A DNA stretch of 41,927 bases from CAZACZ01 sp964483695 (GTDB lineage: Bacteria > Deinococcota > Deinococci > Deinococcales > Trueperaceae): NCBI GenBank assembly GCA_964483695.1, contig CAZACZ010000020.1, forward strand, positions 1 to 41,927. Direction: 5' to 3'. The notes beneath the pieces were generated by a model. The model did no database searches. It was not told the DNA's origin and worked only from the letters and a program-made list of their open reading frames with translations. Made by a program: the position numbers and the translations under genes. Below are positions 18,270 through 26,052 of this stretch, one piece after another (positions within the stretch are counted from its first letter, which is position 1; each line of letters starts with the position of its first letter).

Positions 18270-18298
18270 AGTATAGCGGTTGGTCGCCCGCAGGTAAA
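18270..18298 (-). promoter_or_regulatory. Promoter of the rpsB operon
   Basis: On the minus strand TTTACC (18293-18298), exactly 17 bases, and TATACT (18270-18275). The -10 box matches five of six consensus bases. Transcription would start near 18263. Confidence 0.7.
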
Positions 18299-18303
18299 GG
18301 CGA

Positions 18304-18332
18304 GCGGCGCCCGGCACGATGCCGGGCGCCGC
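18304..18332 (-). terminator. Terminator hairpin of the TPR gene
   Basis: Perfect 13-bp arms (18304-18316 and 18320-18332; GCGGCGCCCGGCA and complement) enclose a CGA loop, 30 bases after the TPR-gene stop. Transcription then runs through CTCGCCTTTA, a weak T-containing tail. It insulates the rpsB promoter just beyond. Confidence 0.75.
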
Positions 18333-18361
18333 GGGGCGTGCGGGTTCGGGCGCGCCTCGGC

Positions 18362-19507
18362 TCAGAGGCCGCCGAGGGCGTCGCGCGCCGCGCTGTAGTT
18401 CGGGTCGATCTCGAGCGCGCGCTCGTACGCCTGGCGGGCGTTGGCGGCGTCGTTGGCGCCGGCGCGCGCCTGGTAGGCACGGCCCAGCCAGTAGTAGGCT
18501 TCCGCGCTCTCGGGGGGCAGCAACGCGCCCTGCTGCGCGCGCCGCACGGCGTCGTCGACGCGGCCGGCGTCCAGGTAGGCGCGCGCGAGGTAGGTGAACA
18601 GCGGCGGCACGAACACCGCGCCGTCCATCTGCACCGCGGCCTCGAGCCGGGTCCGGGCGTCGGCCACGTTGCCGCACTCGAACAGGGTGATGCCGAGTTG
18701 CGACGCCGCGGACAGCGAGGTCGGGTCGAGGTTGACCGCCTGCGAGAGCTCGTACTCGGCCGTGGCGCAGTCCCCGAGGCGGTAGGCGACGTTGCCCAGG
18801 TTGTTGTGGGCGACGGCGCTGGCGGGATCGAGCACCACCGCGCGGCGGAACGCCTGCTGGGCCAGCTCGAGCTCGCCTAGGTCGCGGTAGACGCGGCCCA
18901 GGTTCACCTGTACGGTGCTCTGCTCGGCGTTGGCCAGGCCGGAGTCGGGTTGCGCCGCCAGCGTTGCCGCCAGCTCCATGGTGGTGCGCGCCTGCTGCAA
19001 GTCACCGAGCTGGTACAGCACGATGCCCTTGGTGTTCTGCACGCGGGCGTCGTCCGAGGCGATGCGCTCGGCGCGCTGGATGGTGTCGAGCGCGTCGGCG
19101 AGGCGGCCGGCGTAGGTGGTGGGGTCGGACTGGTACTGGTTCTGGTAGGCGATGGCGAGGTGCACGTGCGCCTCGAGGTGGCTCGGGTCGGCCGCCAGCG
19201 CCGCCTGGTACGCCTCGATGGCGTTGGCGTACGCTCCCTGGCACGCCAGCGCGCGCCCCTTGCCCACCAGGGCGTCGGCGTTCTGCGGTTCGCTGCGCAG
19301 CGCCTCCTGGTAGAAGAACTGCGCCAACGCGCAGTCGCCCCGTTCGAGGTAGAAATCCCCGTCGGCGAGCAGGGCGGCGGCGTCGAGCGGCTCTTGCGTC
19401 TCTTGTTGCGCGTCGTTCTGAGCGTGCACCAGGCCCGAAGCGAACAGAAGTAGGGCAGCCAATGCGCTTCTCAGCAGAATCGTGCTCTTGTGCCTGGTCC
19501 TGATCAA
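18362..19507 (-). CDS. Secreted TPR-repeat protein
   Basis: The 381-aa protein has a Sec signal peptide (RTRHKSTILLRSALAALLLFASGLVHAQ, cleavage near residue 30) and then about nine tetratricopeptide repeats up to the C-terminus (for example ADALVGKGRALACQGAYANAIEAYQAAL, VNLGRVYRDLGELELAQQAFRRAV, AYYWLGRAYQAR). It should act outside the cytoplasm as a scaffold for protein contacts; no enzyme domain is seen. The start is TTG 19507: GGAGG lies six bases before it and the signal peptide begins immediately. A much longer frame upstream lacks a binding site. TAGACT at 19539-19544 (minus strand) is a possible -10 box. The partner is unknown. Confidence 0.88.
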   Translation of the reverse strand: MIRTRHKSTILLRSALAALLLFASGLVHAQNDAQQETQEPLDAAALLADGDFYLERGDCALAQFFYQEALRSEPQNADALVGKGRALACQGAYANAIEAYQAALAADPSHLEAHVHLAIAYQNQYQSDPTTYAGRLADALDTIQRAERIASDDARVQNTKGIVLYQLGDLQQARTTMELAATLAAQPDSGLANAEQSTVQVNLGRVYRDLGELELAQQAFRRAVVLDPASAVAHNNLGNVAYRLGDCATAEYELSQAVNLDPTSLSAASQLGITLFECGNVADARTRLEAAVQMDGAVFVPPLFTYLARAYLDAGRVDDAVRRAQQGALLPPESAEAYYWLGRAYQARAGANDAANARQAYERALEIDPNYSAARDALGGL

Positions 19508-19894
19508 CGTGTCCTCCGACAACCGAATGGGTGCGGCGAGTCTACCATCCGCCTCGGACGCGGTTCTGCCCTCCTCGGGCGCGCCCCACGGGGTGACCGG
19601 CCGTTCGGCCCGTATCCGCGCATCATCATGGCCGCGCAGTGTGAGAGGGCCGTGTGCCATACGTGGTCGACGCGGTTTCGCGCTCCTGGTCCGTTCGCCA
19701 CCGACCGTGCCTCGGACCACGCTGGACGGGAGATGCTCTGGTAGCATTGGGGCGCTCCGCCCGGCCTGCGCCCCCGCGCGCCCGGCGTGGCAGGTCGTCG
19801 ACGCCCCGATGCGCTACCCGCGCGGCATCCGAACGCGAGTGCCGCGGCTTGGGTCCGTACCCGGCGCGGCGACCGGGGAAGCGAGCCTGCGTAC
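19508..19894. other. 387-base intergenic region between TPR gene and ctaA
   Basis: This divergent gap holds no convincing gene. Near the left end are the TPR-gene binding site and -10 candidate TAGACT (19539-19544, minus). TAGCAT at 19742-19747 may be the -10 of ctaA, leaving a leader of about 140 bases, but no -35 box fits it. A 7-bp hairpin with a 12-base loop, CGCGGCA...TGCCGCG (19821-19846), lies in that leader. Open frames here are short and have no recognisable product. Confidence 0.5.
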
Positions 19895-20911
19895 GTGACG
19901 ACACCCTCCTCGACCACACGCCGCCGACGCCCTCGGCCCACCACCCTCTGGTTGGCGTGGGGCGCCCTGATCGGCAACGTCATCGTGATCCTGCAGGGCG
20001 CGGTGGTGCGCGCCACCGGCTCGGGCGCGGGGTGCGGCAGCCACTGGCCCACCTGCAACGGCCAGGTGATCCCGTTGGCGCCCACCCTCGAGACCGGCAT
20101 CGAGTTCACCCACCGGGTGATGTCGTTGGTGGTGTTGGTGCTCGGGGTGTGGCTGCTCCGGCGCGGGTGGGCGGCGCGCAAGGAGCACCCCGGCCTTGGG
20201 TTCTTCGCGACGGCGTCGTTCGGCTTCCTGGTGGTCGAGGCGCTCGTGGGGGCCGCCACCGTGCTGCTCGGCATGACCGGCGACAACGCCACCGTCGCGC
20301 GCGGCGTGTGGGTGGCGTCGCACCTGGTGAACTCGCTGCTGCTGGTCGGCGCGTTGGCCGCGACGGTGGTGTACGCGCGCGCCGCCGGGCGGCCGGCGGC
20401 GGGCCCGAGCTTCCCGTTGCGCTTGGGCGCCCAGGCTCCGCTGGCCACCGTCCTCGGCGTGGGCATCGTGGCGGTGCTGGTGCTGATGTTCACCGGCGGC
20501 ATCGCCGCCATGGGGAACACCATCTTCCCGTCGGAGTCGCTGGCGGCGGGGTTCCGCGCCGACTTCGACCCGGCCTCGCACCTGCTCATCCGCCTGCGCA
20601 TCCTTCATCCGCTCATCGCCATGGCCGTCGGCACCTACCTCTTCGTCGGTCTCGGCCTGAGCTGGTACCTCAAGCCGGTCCCGCAGGCGCGGCGCCTGGC
20701 GCAGGTGCTCTTGAGCGTGTACATCGTGCAGGTCGTGATCGGCACCGCGAACCTGGCGTTCTTGGCGCCGATCGTGCTGCAGGTGCTGCATCTTGCCGTG
20801 GCGGTGGCGGCGTTCGCGCTGCTGTCCGCCCTTGCCGTATCGTTGCTGGGTGGCCGCCGAGCGGCGGTCCACGAAGGCGCCGTGAGCGGCGCAGCCTGGG
20901 AGAACGCCTGA
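19895..20911 (+). CDS. ctaA: Heme A synthase (Cox15/CtaA)
   Basis: CtaA oxidises the C8 methyl group of heme O to give heme A for aa3-type oxidase. The 338-aa membrane protein shows eight helices and the family motifs: GAVVRATGSGAGCGSHWPTCNG with a Cys pair (about 28-49), EFTHRVMSLVV with heme-ligand His, SHLVNSLLLVG, and a second-half HPLIAMAVG and LHLAVAVAAF. GTG 19895 gives the normal N-terminus, with GGGGAAG upstream at long spacing; the longer frame adds only Arg-rich sequence. It is followed after one base by ctaB, so both steps of heme A formation are co-expressed. Confidence 0.95.
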   Translation: MTTPSSTTRRRRPRPTTLWLAWGALIGNVIVILQGAVVRATGSGAGCGSHWPTCNGQVIPLAPTLETGIEFTHRVMSLVVLVLGVWLLRRGWAARKEHPGLGFFATASFGFLVVEALVGAATVLLGMTGDNATVARGVWVASHLVNSLLLVGALAATVVYARAAGRPAAGPSFPLRLGAQAPLATVLGVGIVAVLVLMFTGGIAAMGNTIFPSESLAAGFRADFDPASHLLIRLRILHPLIAMAVGTYLFVGLGLSWYLKPVPQARRLAQVLLSVYIVQVVIGTANLAFLAPIVLQVLHLAVAVAAFALLSALAVSLLGGRRAAVHEGAVSGAAWENA

Positions 20912-20912
20912 C

Positions 20913-21854
20913 GTGACCGACGCCGCATCCGCCACCTCCACCGCCCCTGCCGCCGCTCCCGTCGCCGCCGCGCGCCGCGCCGGGTGGCGCGACTACGTCG
21001 TGCTCACCAAGCCGAAGGTGATCAGCCTGTTGCTGCTGACCACCGTCGGCGCCATGTTCATCGCGCAAGGCGGCTTCCCGGGCTGGGTGGCGCTGCTCGG
21101 CATCCTGATCGGCGGGTACGCCTCGGCCGGTGCGGCGGGCGTGTTCAACATGATCTACGACTCGGACATCGACGTGCGCATGAAGCGCACCGCGAAGCGC
21201 CCCACGGTCACGCAGGTGGTGTCCACCGCCAACGCCATGCGCTTCGGCGTGGCGCTCACCGTAGGGTCGTTCGTCGTCATCGCGCTCACCACCAACGTCT
21301 TGGCGGCGCTGTTGTCGTGGGCGGGGATCGCCTTCTACGTGCTGATCTACACCATGTGGCTCAAGCGCTCCACCTGGCAGAACATCGTCATCGGCGGCGC
21401 CGCCGGCGCCATCCCGCCGCTGGTCGGTTGGGCGGCGGTGACGGGCCACCTGAGCCTGATGGCGTGGGTGCTGTTCGCGGTGGTGTTCGTGTGGACACCG
21501 GTGCACTTCTGGGCGCTGGCGCTGATGATCAAGGAGGAGTACGCCAAGGTCGGCGTGCCGATGGCGCCCGCCGTCATCGGTGAACGCGCCACGGTGATGC
21601 AGATGGTGATGTACACCGCGCTCACCATCCTGCTGACGGTGCTGCCGTTCTTCCTGCACGCGTTCAGCCCGGTGTACTTCCTGGCGGTCCTGGCGCTGAA
21701 CGTGGTCCTGGCGCTGCGCGTGGCGCGGTTGTTCCAGTTGGCGCGCGCGGGCACCCCGATCGATCGCGTCACCGCCCTGCCGCTGTACAAGTACTCGATG
21801 AGCTACCTAGCGCTGTTGTTCCTCACCATGGCGCTCGACCGCATCCTGTTCTGA
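20913..21854 (+). CDS. ctaB: Protoheme IX farnesyltransferase (heme O synthase)
   Basis: CtaB attaches farnesyl to heme B, the first step to heme A. The 313-aa UbiA-family membrane protein has the N-terminal LTKPKVISLLLLTTVGAMF, the Asp-rich site NMIYDSDIDVRMKRTAKRP (about 78-96), and the second loop VFVWTPVHFWALAL with KEEYAKVGVPM. An Ala-rich cytosolic N-terminus of about 30 residues precedes helix 1. Start is GTG 20913, one base after the ctaA stop. The stop codon lies inside a 32-bp tandem duplication and overlaps an ATG (TGATG). Confidence 0.96.
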   Translation: MTDAASATSTAPAAAPVAAARRAGWRDYVVLTKPKVISLLLLTTVGAMFIAQGGFPGWVALLGILIGGYASAGAAGVFNMIYDSDIDVRMKRTAKRPTVTQVVSTANAMRFGVALTVGSFVVIALTTNVLAALLSWAGIAFYVLIYTMWLKRSTWQNIVIGGAAGAIPPLVGWAAVTGHLSLMAWVLFAVVFVWTPVHFWALALMIKEEYAKVGVPMAPAVIGERATVMQMVMYTALTILLTVLPFFLHAFSPVYFLAVLALNVVLALRVARLFQLARAGTPIDRVTALPLYKYSMSYLALLFLTMALDRILF

Positions 21855-21912
21855 TGCCGCCCACCGGACGCCGCGGAACGTTCTGATGCCGCCGACCGAA
21901 CGCCGCGGAGCG
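21849..21912 (+). repeat. 32-bp tandem duplication at the ctaB stop
   Basis: Two 32-bp units (21849-21880 and 21881-21912) each read TTCTGATGCCGCC(C/G)ACCG and continue to GCCGCGGA(A/G)CG, with three mismatches in all. The first unit contains the true ctaB stop. Each unit places an ATG over a TGA. The first ATG opens a ten-codon frame that stops in unit two; the second opens a longer frame that enters the gap. Confidence 0.9.
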
Positions 21913-21954
21913 CCGTCCGGCGAGGGCGAAGGGCCGGCGACGCCGGTGGCGCCG
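21886..21954 (+). CDS. Possible 5' end of a gene lost in the scaffold gap
   Basis: ATG 21886 opens MPPTERRGAPSGEG and stays open to the N run. In many bacteria ctaA-ctaB is followed by oxidase subunit or SCO genes, so a gene is expected here, but 23 Pro/Gly-rich residues do not identify one. Confidence 0.3.
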
Positions 21955-22054
21955 NNNNNNNNNNNNNNNNNNNNNNNNNNNNNNNNNNNNNNNNNNNNNN
22001 NNNNNNNNNNNNNNNNNNNNNNNNNNNNNNNNNNNNNNNNNNNNNNNNNNNNNN
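21955..22054. other. Assembly gap, 100 N
   Basis: Exactly 100 unknown bases, the usual placeholder for a scaffold join; the real distance is unknown. It separates ctaB and a possible next gene from the transaldolase 3' end. Confidence 0.99.
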
Positions 22055-22065
22055 GCGGGCGACGC

Positions 22066-23196
22066 TCAGCCGTTCGCCGGAGCCCGCCGCAGGGCGTCGT
22101 CGAGCGTCCCCAACAGGCTGCGGAACGGCTTGATGAACTTCGCCACGCCTTCGTCCTCGAGGCGCGCGGTCACGGCGTCGAGGTCGATGCCGACGCCGGC
22201 TAAGCGGCGCATGACGTCCTTCGCCTCGTCGACGCCGTCCCCGATGCGCGCCGCCGGCTCGCCGTGGTCGCGGTAGGCGTCGATCGTCTCCAGCGGCATG
22301 GTGTTGATGGTGTCGGGCCCGATCAACGGCTCGACGTACTTGGTGTCGGGGTAGCTCGGGTCCTTGGTGCTGGTCGAGGCCCACAGCAGCCGTTGCGGGC
22401 GCGCCCCGGCGGCCGCGAGGCGCGCGTAGCGCTCGCCGCCATCGAACGCCTCTTGGTAGATGCGGTACGCCAGCTTGGCGCTGGCGACCGCCGCCTGGCC
22501 GCGCAGGCCGCGCGCCTCGCCGGCGCGGGCGCCGCCCAAGGAGGCCTCGGCGTCGAGCACCGGGTCGATCATGACGTCGATGCGGCTGAGGAAGAAGCTC
22601 GCCACCGACGCCACCCGCGTCAGCGGCTCGCCGGCGGCGAGGCGCGCCTCGAGGCCCGCCAGGTAGGCGCCTGCCACCGCCCGGTACCGCTCGAGCCCGA
22701 ACAGGAGCGTGACGTTGACGTTGATGCCCTCGGCGATCAGGCGCTCGATGGCGGGAAGGCCGGCCTCGGTGCCCGGGACCTTGATGAACACGTTGGGCCT
22801 GGCCAGGCGCTGCCAGAGGTGGCGCGCCTCGGCGACCGTGCCCTCGGTGTCGTGCGCCAGCTCGGGCGAGACCTCCAGCGACACGTAGCCGTAGCGCCCG
22901 TCGGACGCATCGTAGGTGGGGCGGAAGTGGTCGGCGGCTGCCTGGATGTCTGCTACCACCAGGTCCTCGTAGGTGGTGGTGGCGTCATCGCCGCGGCGAG
23001 CGTGCTCGGCGATGGCGCGGTCGTAGTCGTGGCTGTCGGCGATGGCCTTCTGGAAGATGGCCGGGTTGGACGTCACCCCGCGCAGGCCGTCGCGCTCGAT
23101 CAGCGTGGCGAGCGTGCCGTCGTGCAGCCAGGCGCGGCGGATCTCGTCGAGGTAGACCGACTGCCCGAAATCGTTCAGGCGCTTGAGCGGGTTCAT
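22066..23196 (-). CDS. tal: Transaldolase, long form
   Basis: Transaldolase moves a dihydroxyacetone unit between sugar phosphates in the non-oxidative pentose phosphate pathway. At 376 aa it matches the long form of actinobacteria and cyanobacteria rather than the 220- or 317-aa forms. Motifs: GVTSNPAIFQKAI (40-52), VSLEVSP (105-111), NVFIKVPGTEAG with Schiff-base Lys139, GINVNVTLLF, and LLWASTSTKDPSYPDTKYVEPLIGPDTINTMP. ATG 23196 is chosen for GGAGG seven bases upstream and the standard N-terminus. A -10 box TATCAT (23300-23305, minus strand) lies about 100 bases ahead, so it can be transcribed apart from the ccm operon upstream. Confidence 0.95.
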   Translation of the reverse strand: MNPLKRLNDFGQSVYLDEIRRAWLHDGTLATLIERDGLRGVTSNPAIFQKAIADSHDYDRAIAEHARRGDDATTTYEDLVVADIQAAADHFRPTYDASDGRYGYVSLEVSPELAHDTEGTVAEARHLWQRLARPNVFIKVPGTEAGLPAIERLIAEGINVNVTLLFGLERYRAVAGAYLAGLEARLAAGEPLTRVASVASFFLSRIDVMIDPVLDAEASLGGARAGEARGLRGQAAVASAKLAYRIYQEAFDGGERYARLAAAGARPQRLLWASTSTKDPSYPDTKYVEPLIGPDTINTMPLETIDAYRDHGEPAARIGDGVDEAKDVMRRLAGVGIDLDAVTARLEDEGVAKFIKPFRSLLGTLDDALRRAPANG

Positions 23197-23299
23197 GACG
23201 TACCTCCGGTGGTCCATGGCGGGTGCGGCAGCGACGCCGCCGGGCGGGGATGCGGTGGGTGGGCGGCGCGGCGGATCGCCGCGGCACGCTTGCGTTCCG

Positions 23300-23305
23300 A
23301 TGATA
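23300..23305 (-). promoter_or_regulatory. Possible -10 box TATCAT of tal
   Basis: TATCAT on the minus strand, just after the Rieske stop. No convincing -35 box is seen at 16-18 bases. It would give a leader of about 97 bases. Confidence 0.35.
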
Positions 23306-23321
23306 CGTCGGGCCGCCCGGC

Positions 23322-23948
23322 CTAGCCGTTCGTGCGCTCGAGGCCGGTGGCCACCACCCGCTCGCCGCGCAACTCGAGGCGGACGCGCGGTAGCGGGTCC
23401 ACCGCGGGCCCGCTGACCGCCTGGCCGCCGCGCATCGGGTCGAACACGCTCAGGTGGCAGGCGCAGGTCAGGGCGGGCTGGTCGGTGGCGTGGTTGAAGG
23501 CGAAGTTGATCGCCTGCACGTCGCGGTTGAGCGTGACGACGCAGAACTGGTGGGTGCAGATGCGGCTGAAGGCGGCCAGGTGCACGCTGCTGACGCCCAC
23601 GCCGCTGTCGACGTCGAGGCCCCCGGGGATCGGCCCTGGCAGGCGCACCGCCAGCGCCGGCAAGGGATGCCCGTCGCCGGGCTCGGCGGCGAGGTCGAAG
23701 GCGACGGCGTCCCACGGTTCGGCGAAGGCGCGCAAGGGGGCGATGCTGGTCTCGGGGCGATCCGCGAACTCGGGCGCCGCGCCGGCGGCGCGCTTCAGGA
23801 AGTGCACCTTCACCGCCAGGTAGACGCCGTAGCCGCCGCCCGCGAGGGTGGCCAGCACCGGGAGGCGCCAGAGCCAGGTGATCAGACGCCGGCGGCCTTC
23901 GTCCATCCGCGGGGCGGTGTCGGCGGGGAGGTCGTGGTCGGGTCGCAT
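23322..23948 (-). CDS. Rieske iron-sulfur protein
   Basis: This 208-aa protein carries a [2Fe-2S] cluster for quinol-to-cytochrome c electron transfer. An N-terminal membrane anchor (ITWLWRLPVLATLAGGGYGVYLAV, about 23-46) precedes the cluster domain. Cluster ligands are C131 and H133 (CTHQFC) and C162 and H165 (CACHLSVFD); C136 and C164 would make the stabilising disulfide. The 25 residues between the motifs are longer than usual, and CHxSVFD recalls the Thermus type. ATG 23948, preceded by GAGGTGA, lies five bases after the stop of the CcmI-cytochrome gene, so it is the last gene of the maturation operon. No cytochrome b gene adjoins it. Confidence 0.93.
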   Translation of the reverse strand: MRPDHDLPADTAPRMDEGRRRLITWLWRLPVLATLAGGGYGVYLAVKVHFLKRAAGAAPEFADRPETSIAPLRAFAEPWDAVAFDLAAEPGDGHPLPALAVRLPGPIPGGLDVDSGVGVSSVHLAAFSRICTHQFCVVTLNRDVQAINFAFNHATDQPALTCACHLSVFDPMRGGQAVSGPAVDPLPRVRLELRGERVVATGLERTNG

Positions 23949-23953
23949 GGCGC

Positions 23954-25555
23954 TCACCTCGGGGGGGCCAGCACGTCCGTCACGTAACCGACGACGGCCT
24001 CGAGCTCGGTGGCGTCGAGGCTGGCCTGGAACGCGGGCATGCTGCCACGCCCGAACTGGACGGCGTCCAGCACGTTGGCGCGGTTGGCGGCGCGGTCGTT
24101 GCCGGCCAGCGCAGGGCCGGCGCCACCTTGGCCTTGCACGCCGTGGCACTGGCTGCAGCTGGCCACGTACACCTGTTGACCGATCACCATCGCCAGGGCC
24201 GTGCCGGCCTCGGGCGGCTCGCGGCCCTCGGCGCGGGCCTCGGCCACCGCCAGCAGCTCGGTCGCGAGATCGGTGGCGCTCGTGGCCGTGGCGTCGCCGG
24301 AGGCAGCTGCGGCGGCGAGGTACGCGCGGTAGGCGTCCACCGCGTTCGGCCACGCTTCGGTCTGCAGGTAGGCGTTGGCGAGCGTCAGCAGGCTGTCGAG
24401 GTCGAGGGCCCCTAGGCCGCCGGCCGCGCCGGCGGCACGCTCGAGCGCGCCGATGGCGTCGTCCACCCGATCGGATGCGTACAGCAGTTGCCCCGTGCGG
24501 CCGAGCGCCAACGGCTCCTCGGCGTCGAACTCGGTGAGGACCCGGAAGTACCGTTCCACCGCGCGCGAGCGCTCGCCGGCGCGCCAGTAGGCGTCGGCCA
24601 GCGGCATCAGCGTCGCCTCGCTCGGGTCCGCCTTGGCGGCCGCGTCGAGGGGAGCGAGCTCCTCCAGCAGCGCCAGGCGCCCCCGGATGGCGTCGACCAT
24701 GGCCACCGTCTCGGGGTCGCTCAGGTCGACTTCCGGCGCGGCGCCCACGGCGCCGTCGTCCGGCGGCGTCACGCCCAGCGCGGCGGCGTAGTCGCGGTAG
24801 GCCGACAGCGCCTCGGCGATGTCGTCGCGGGCGAACGCCACCTCGCCGAGCAGGAAGAGCGTGTCCGTGTCGAAGGGGTCCGTCGTGCGTGCCAGGCGCA
24901 ACCACTCGTGTGCCTGGGCCAGGTCGGTCTGCAGCGCCAGGATGGCCATGCGCTGGTAGGCGCCCGCCGGTACCGGCTCGATCGTCTCTACCACCTGACG
25001 GTAGGCGGCCTCGGCGTCGTCGAGGCGCTCGAGGCTCAGGTAGGCGTCGCCGAGCGCGAGGAGGTTGGTGGCGTTCGGCGTGTCGCGGGCGGCGGTCTGC
25101 AGCGCCAGCAACTGCTGGGCGGCGTCGACGTCGGTGGTGGTGACGGTGGCGTCCTGCCCGATGCGCGGCAGGACGTAGGTGGGCAGCACCGCGGCGGCCG
25201 CCACCATGATGGCGAGCAGCGCCACCGCGCCCACCGGCACCCGGCGCGGCGCCTGGCGGCGCGGCCGAGCGCGGCCCGCGAGCTCGGCTTCGCGGTCGTC
25301 GATGGCGCGCAGCACCCTGGCCGCCTTGGCCTCGTAGCGCGCGCGCAGCTCCTCGCGCCGCGCGGCGGCGAGGTCGGTGCGCTGGTCCAGCTCGCGGATG
25401 GCGCGGAAGAGCGCCGCCTTCTCTTCCTGCAGGTCGACCAGCAGCGGGTCGCGGTCGTCGGGCAGGGGGTCGGTCTGGTTGGGAGCGAGGAGGGGCAGCG
25501 CCACGTAGGCGAACGCGATCACCGCGAGCACGGCGATCAGGACGGCGGTGAGCAT
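23954..25555 (-). CDS. CcmI-like TPR protein fused to a c-type cytochrome domain
   Basis: CcmI holds apocytochrome c for heme ligation. Residues 1-22 and 107-129 are two membrane helices flanking a charged cytosolic helix (LQEEKAALFRAIRELDQRTDL), as in CcmI. Then about eight TPR units fill 140-440 on the periplasmic side. Unlike known CcmI, the protein ends in a cytochrome c domain: heme-binding CSQCH (467-471), a GQGGAGPALAG loop, and GSMPAF with probable axial Met506. Length is 533 aa. Its ATG overlaps the ccmH stop by one base and its stop is five bases before the Rieske ATG. It would need heme attachment by the very machinery it belongs to. Alternative reading: a TPR-tethered electron carrier for the Rieske partner. 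Confidence 0.9.
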   Translation of the reverse strand: MLTAVLIAVLAVIAFAYVALPLLAPNQTDPLPDDRDPLLVDLQEEKAALFRAIRELDQRTDLAAARREELRARYEAKAARVLRAIDDREAELAGRARPRRQAPRRVPVGAVALLAIMVAAAAVLPTYVLPRIGQDATVTTTDVDAAQQLLALQTAARDTPNATNLLALGDAYLSLERLDDAEAAYRQVVETIEPVPAGAYQRMAILALQTDLAQAHEWLRLARTTDPFDTDTLFLLGEVAFARDDIAEALSAYRDYAAALGVTPPDDGAVGAAPEVDLSDPETVAMVDAIRGRLALLEELAPLDAAAKADPSEATLMPLADAYWRAGERSRAVERYFRVLTEFDAEEPLALGRTGQLLYASDRVDDAIGALERAAGAAGGLGALDLDSLLTLANAYLQTEAWPNAVDAYRAYLAAAAASGDATATSATDLATELLAVAEARAEGREPPEAGTALAMVIGQQVYVASCSQCHGVQGQGGAGPALAGNDRAANRANVLDAVQFGRGSMPAFQASLDATELEAVVGYVTDVLAPPR

Positions 25556-26052
25556 CACGTGTCTCCTCGGGCCGGGGCCTCGTCCGCGCCGCCCTGCCCC
25601 GCCAGCTCGGCGCGCACGCGCGCAACGTCGGCGTCGGCGGCCTGCACCGGCGCACGCGCGGTGGCCAGCCAGCGCCTCGCCAGCACCGCCACCACCGCCA
25701 GCGCGGTCAGCGCCACCAGGACCGGCATCAGCCACACCAGCAGGTGGATGCCGCGCTTGGGCGGCTCGAGCATGATCCAGTCGCCGTAGCGGGCCTGGAA
25801 GTAGGCGTAGATCTCGTCGTCGGTGCGGCCGTCTTCCAGCTGCTGCTGGATGAGCGCGCGCATCTGCTGCGCCAACTGGGCGTTGGAGTCGGCCACGCTC
25901 TCCGACACGCAGACTGGGCATCGCAGCTTGCGGGCGATGTCGAACACCTGCGCCTCGAGCTGCACGTCCTGCGCCGCGGCCAGCGGCAGCGCCGCCGCCA
26001 CCAGCGCCAGCACCGCGCCGAGGAGCACGAGGAGGGAGCGGCGGCGGGTCAT
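25555..26052 (-). CDS. ccmH: Cytochrome c maturation protein CcmH (thiol reductase)
   Basis: CcmH reduces the cysteines of apocytochromes before heme attachment. The 165-aa protein has a signal sequence (RRRSLLVLLGAVLALVAAALPLAAAQ), the redox motif LRCPVC (43-48), the three-helix domain (SVADSNAQLAQQMRALIQ..., YFQARYGDWIMLEPP), and a C-terminal membrane helix (LLVWLMPVLVALTALAVVAVLA). ATG 26052 overlaps the ccmG stop as ATGA; the stop overlaps the next ATG by one base. Confidence 0.96.
   Translation of the reverse strand: MTRRRSLLVLLGAVLALVAAALPLAAAQDVQLEAQVFDIARKLRCPVCVSESVADSNAQLAQQMRALIQQQLEDGRTDDEIYAYFQARYGDWIMLEPPKRGIHLLVWLMPVLVALTALAVVAVLARRWLATARAPVQAADADVARVRAELAGQGGADEAPARGDT

Noticed and set aside
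19508..19894. Small gene in the TPR-ctaA gap
   Set aside because: Frames here overlap promoters, lack binding sites and give Arg/Pro-rich products.
24488..25789. Long plus-strand frame opposite the CcmI-cytochrome gene
   Set aside because: Antisense shadow of a clear TPR/heme protein; Gln/Arg/Val-rich with no motifs.
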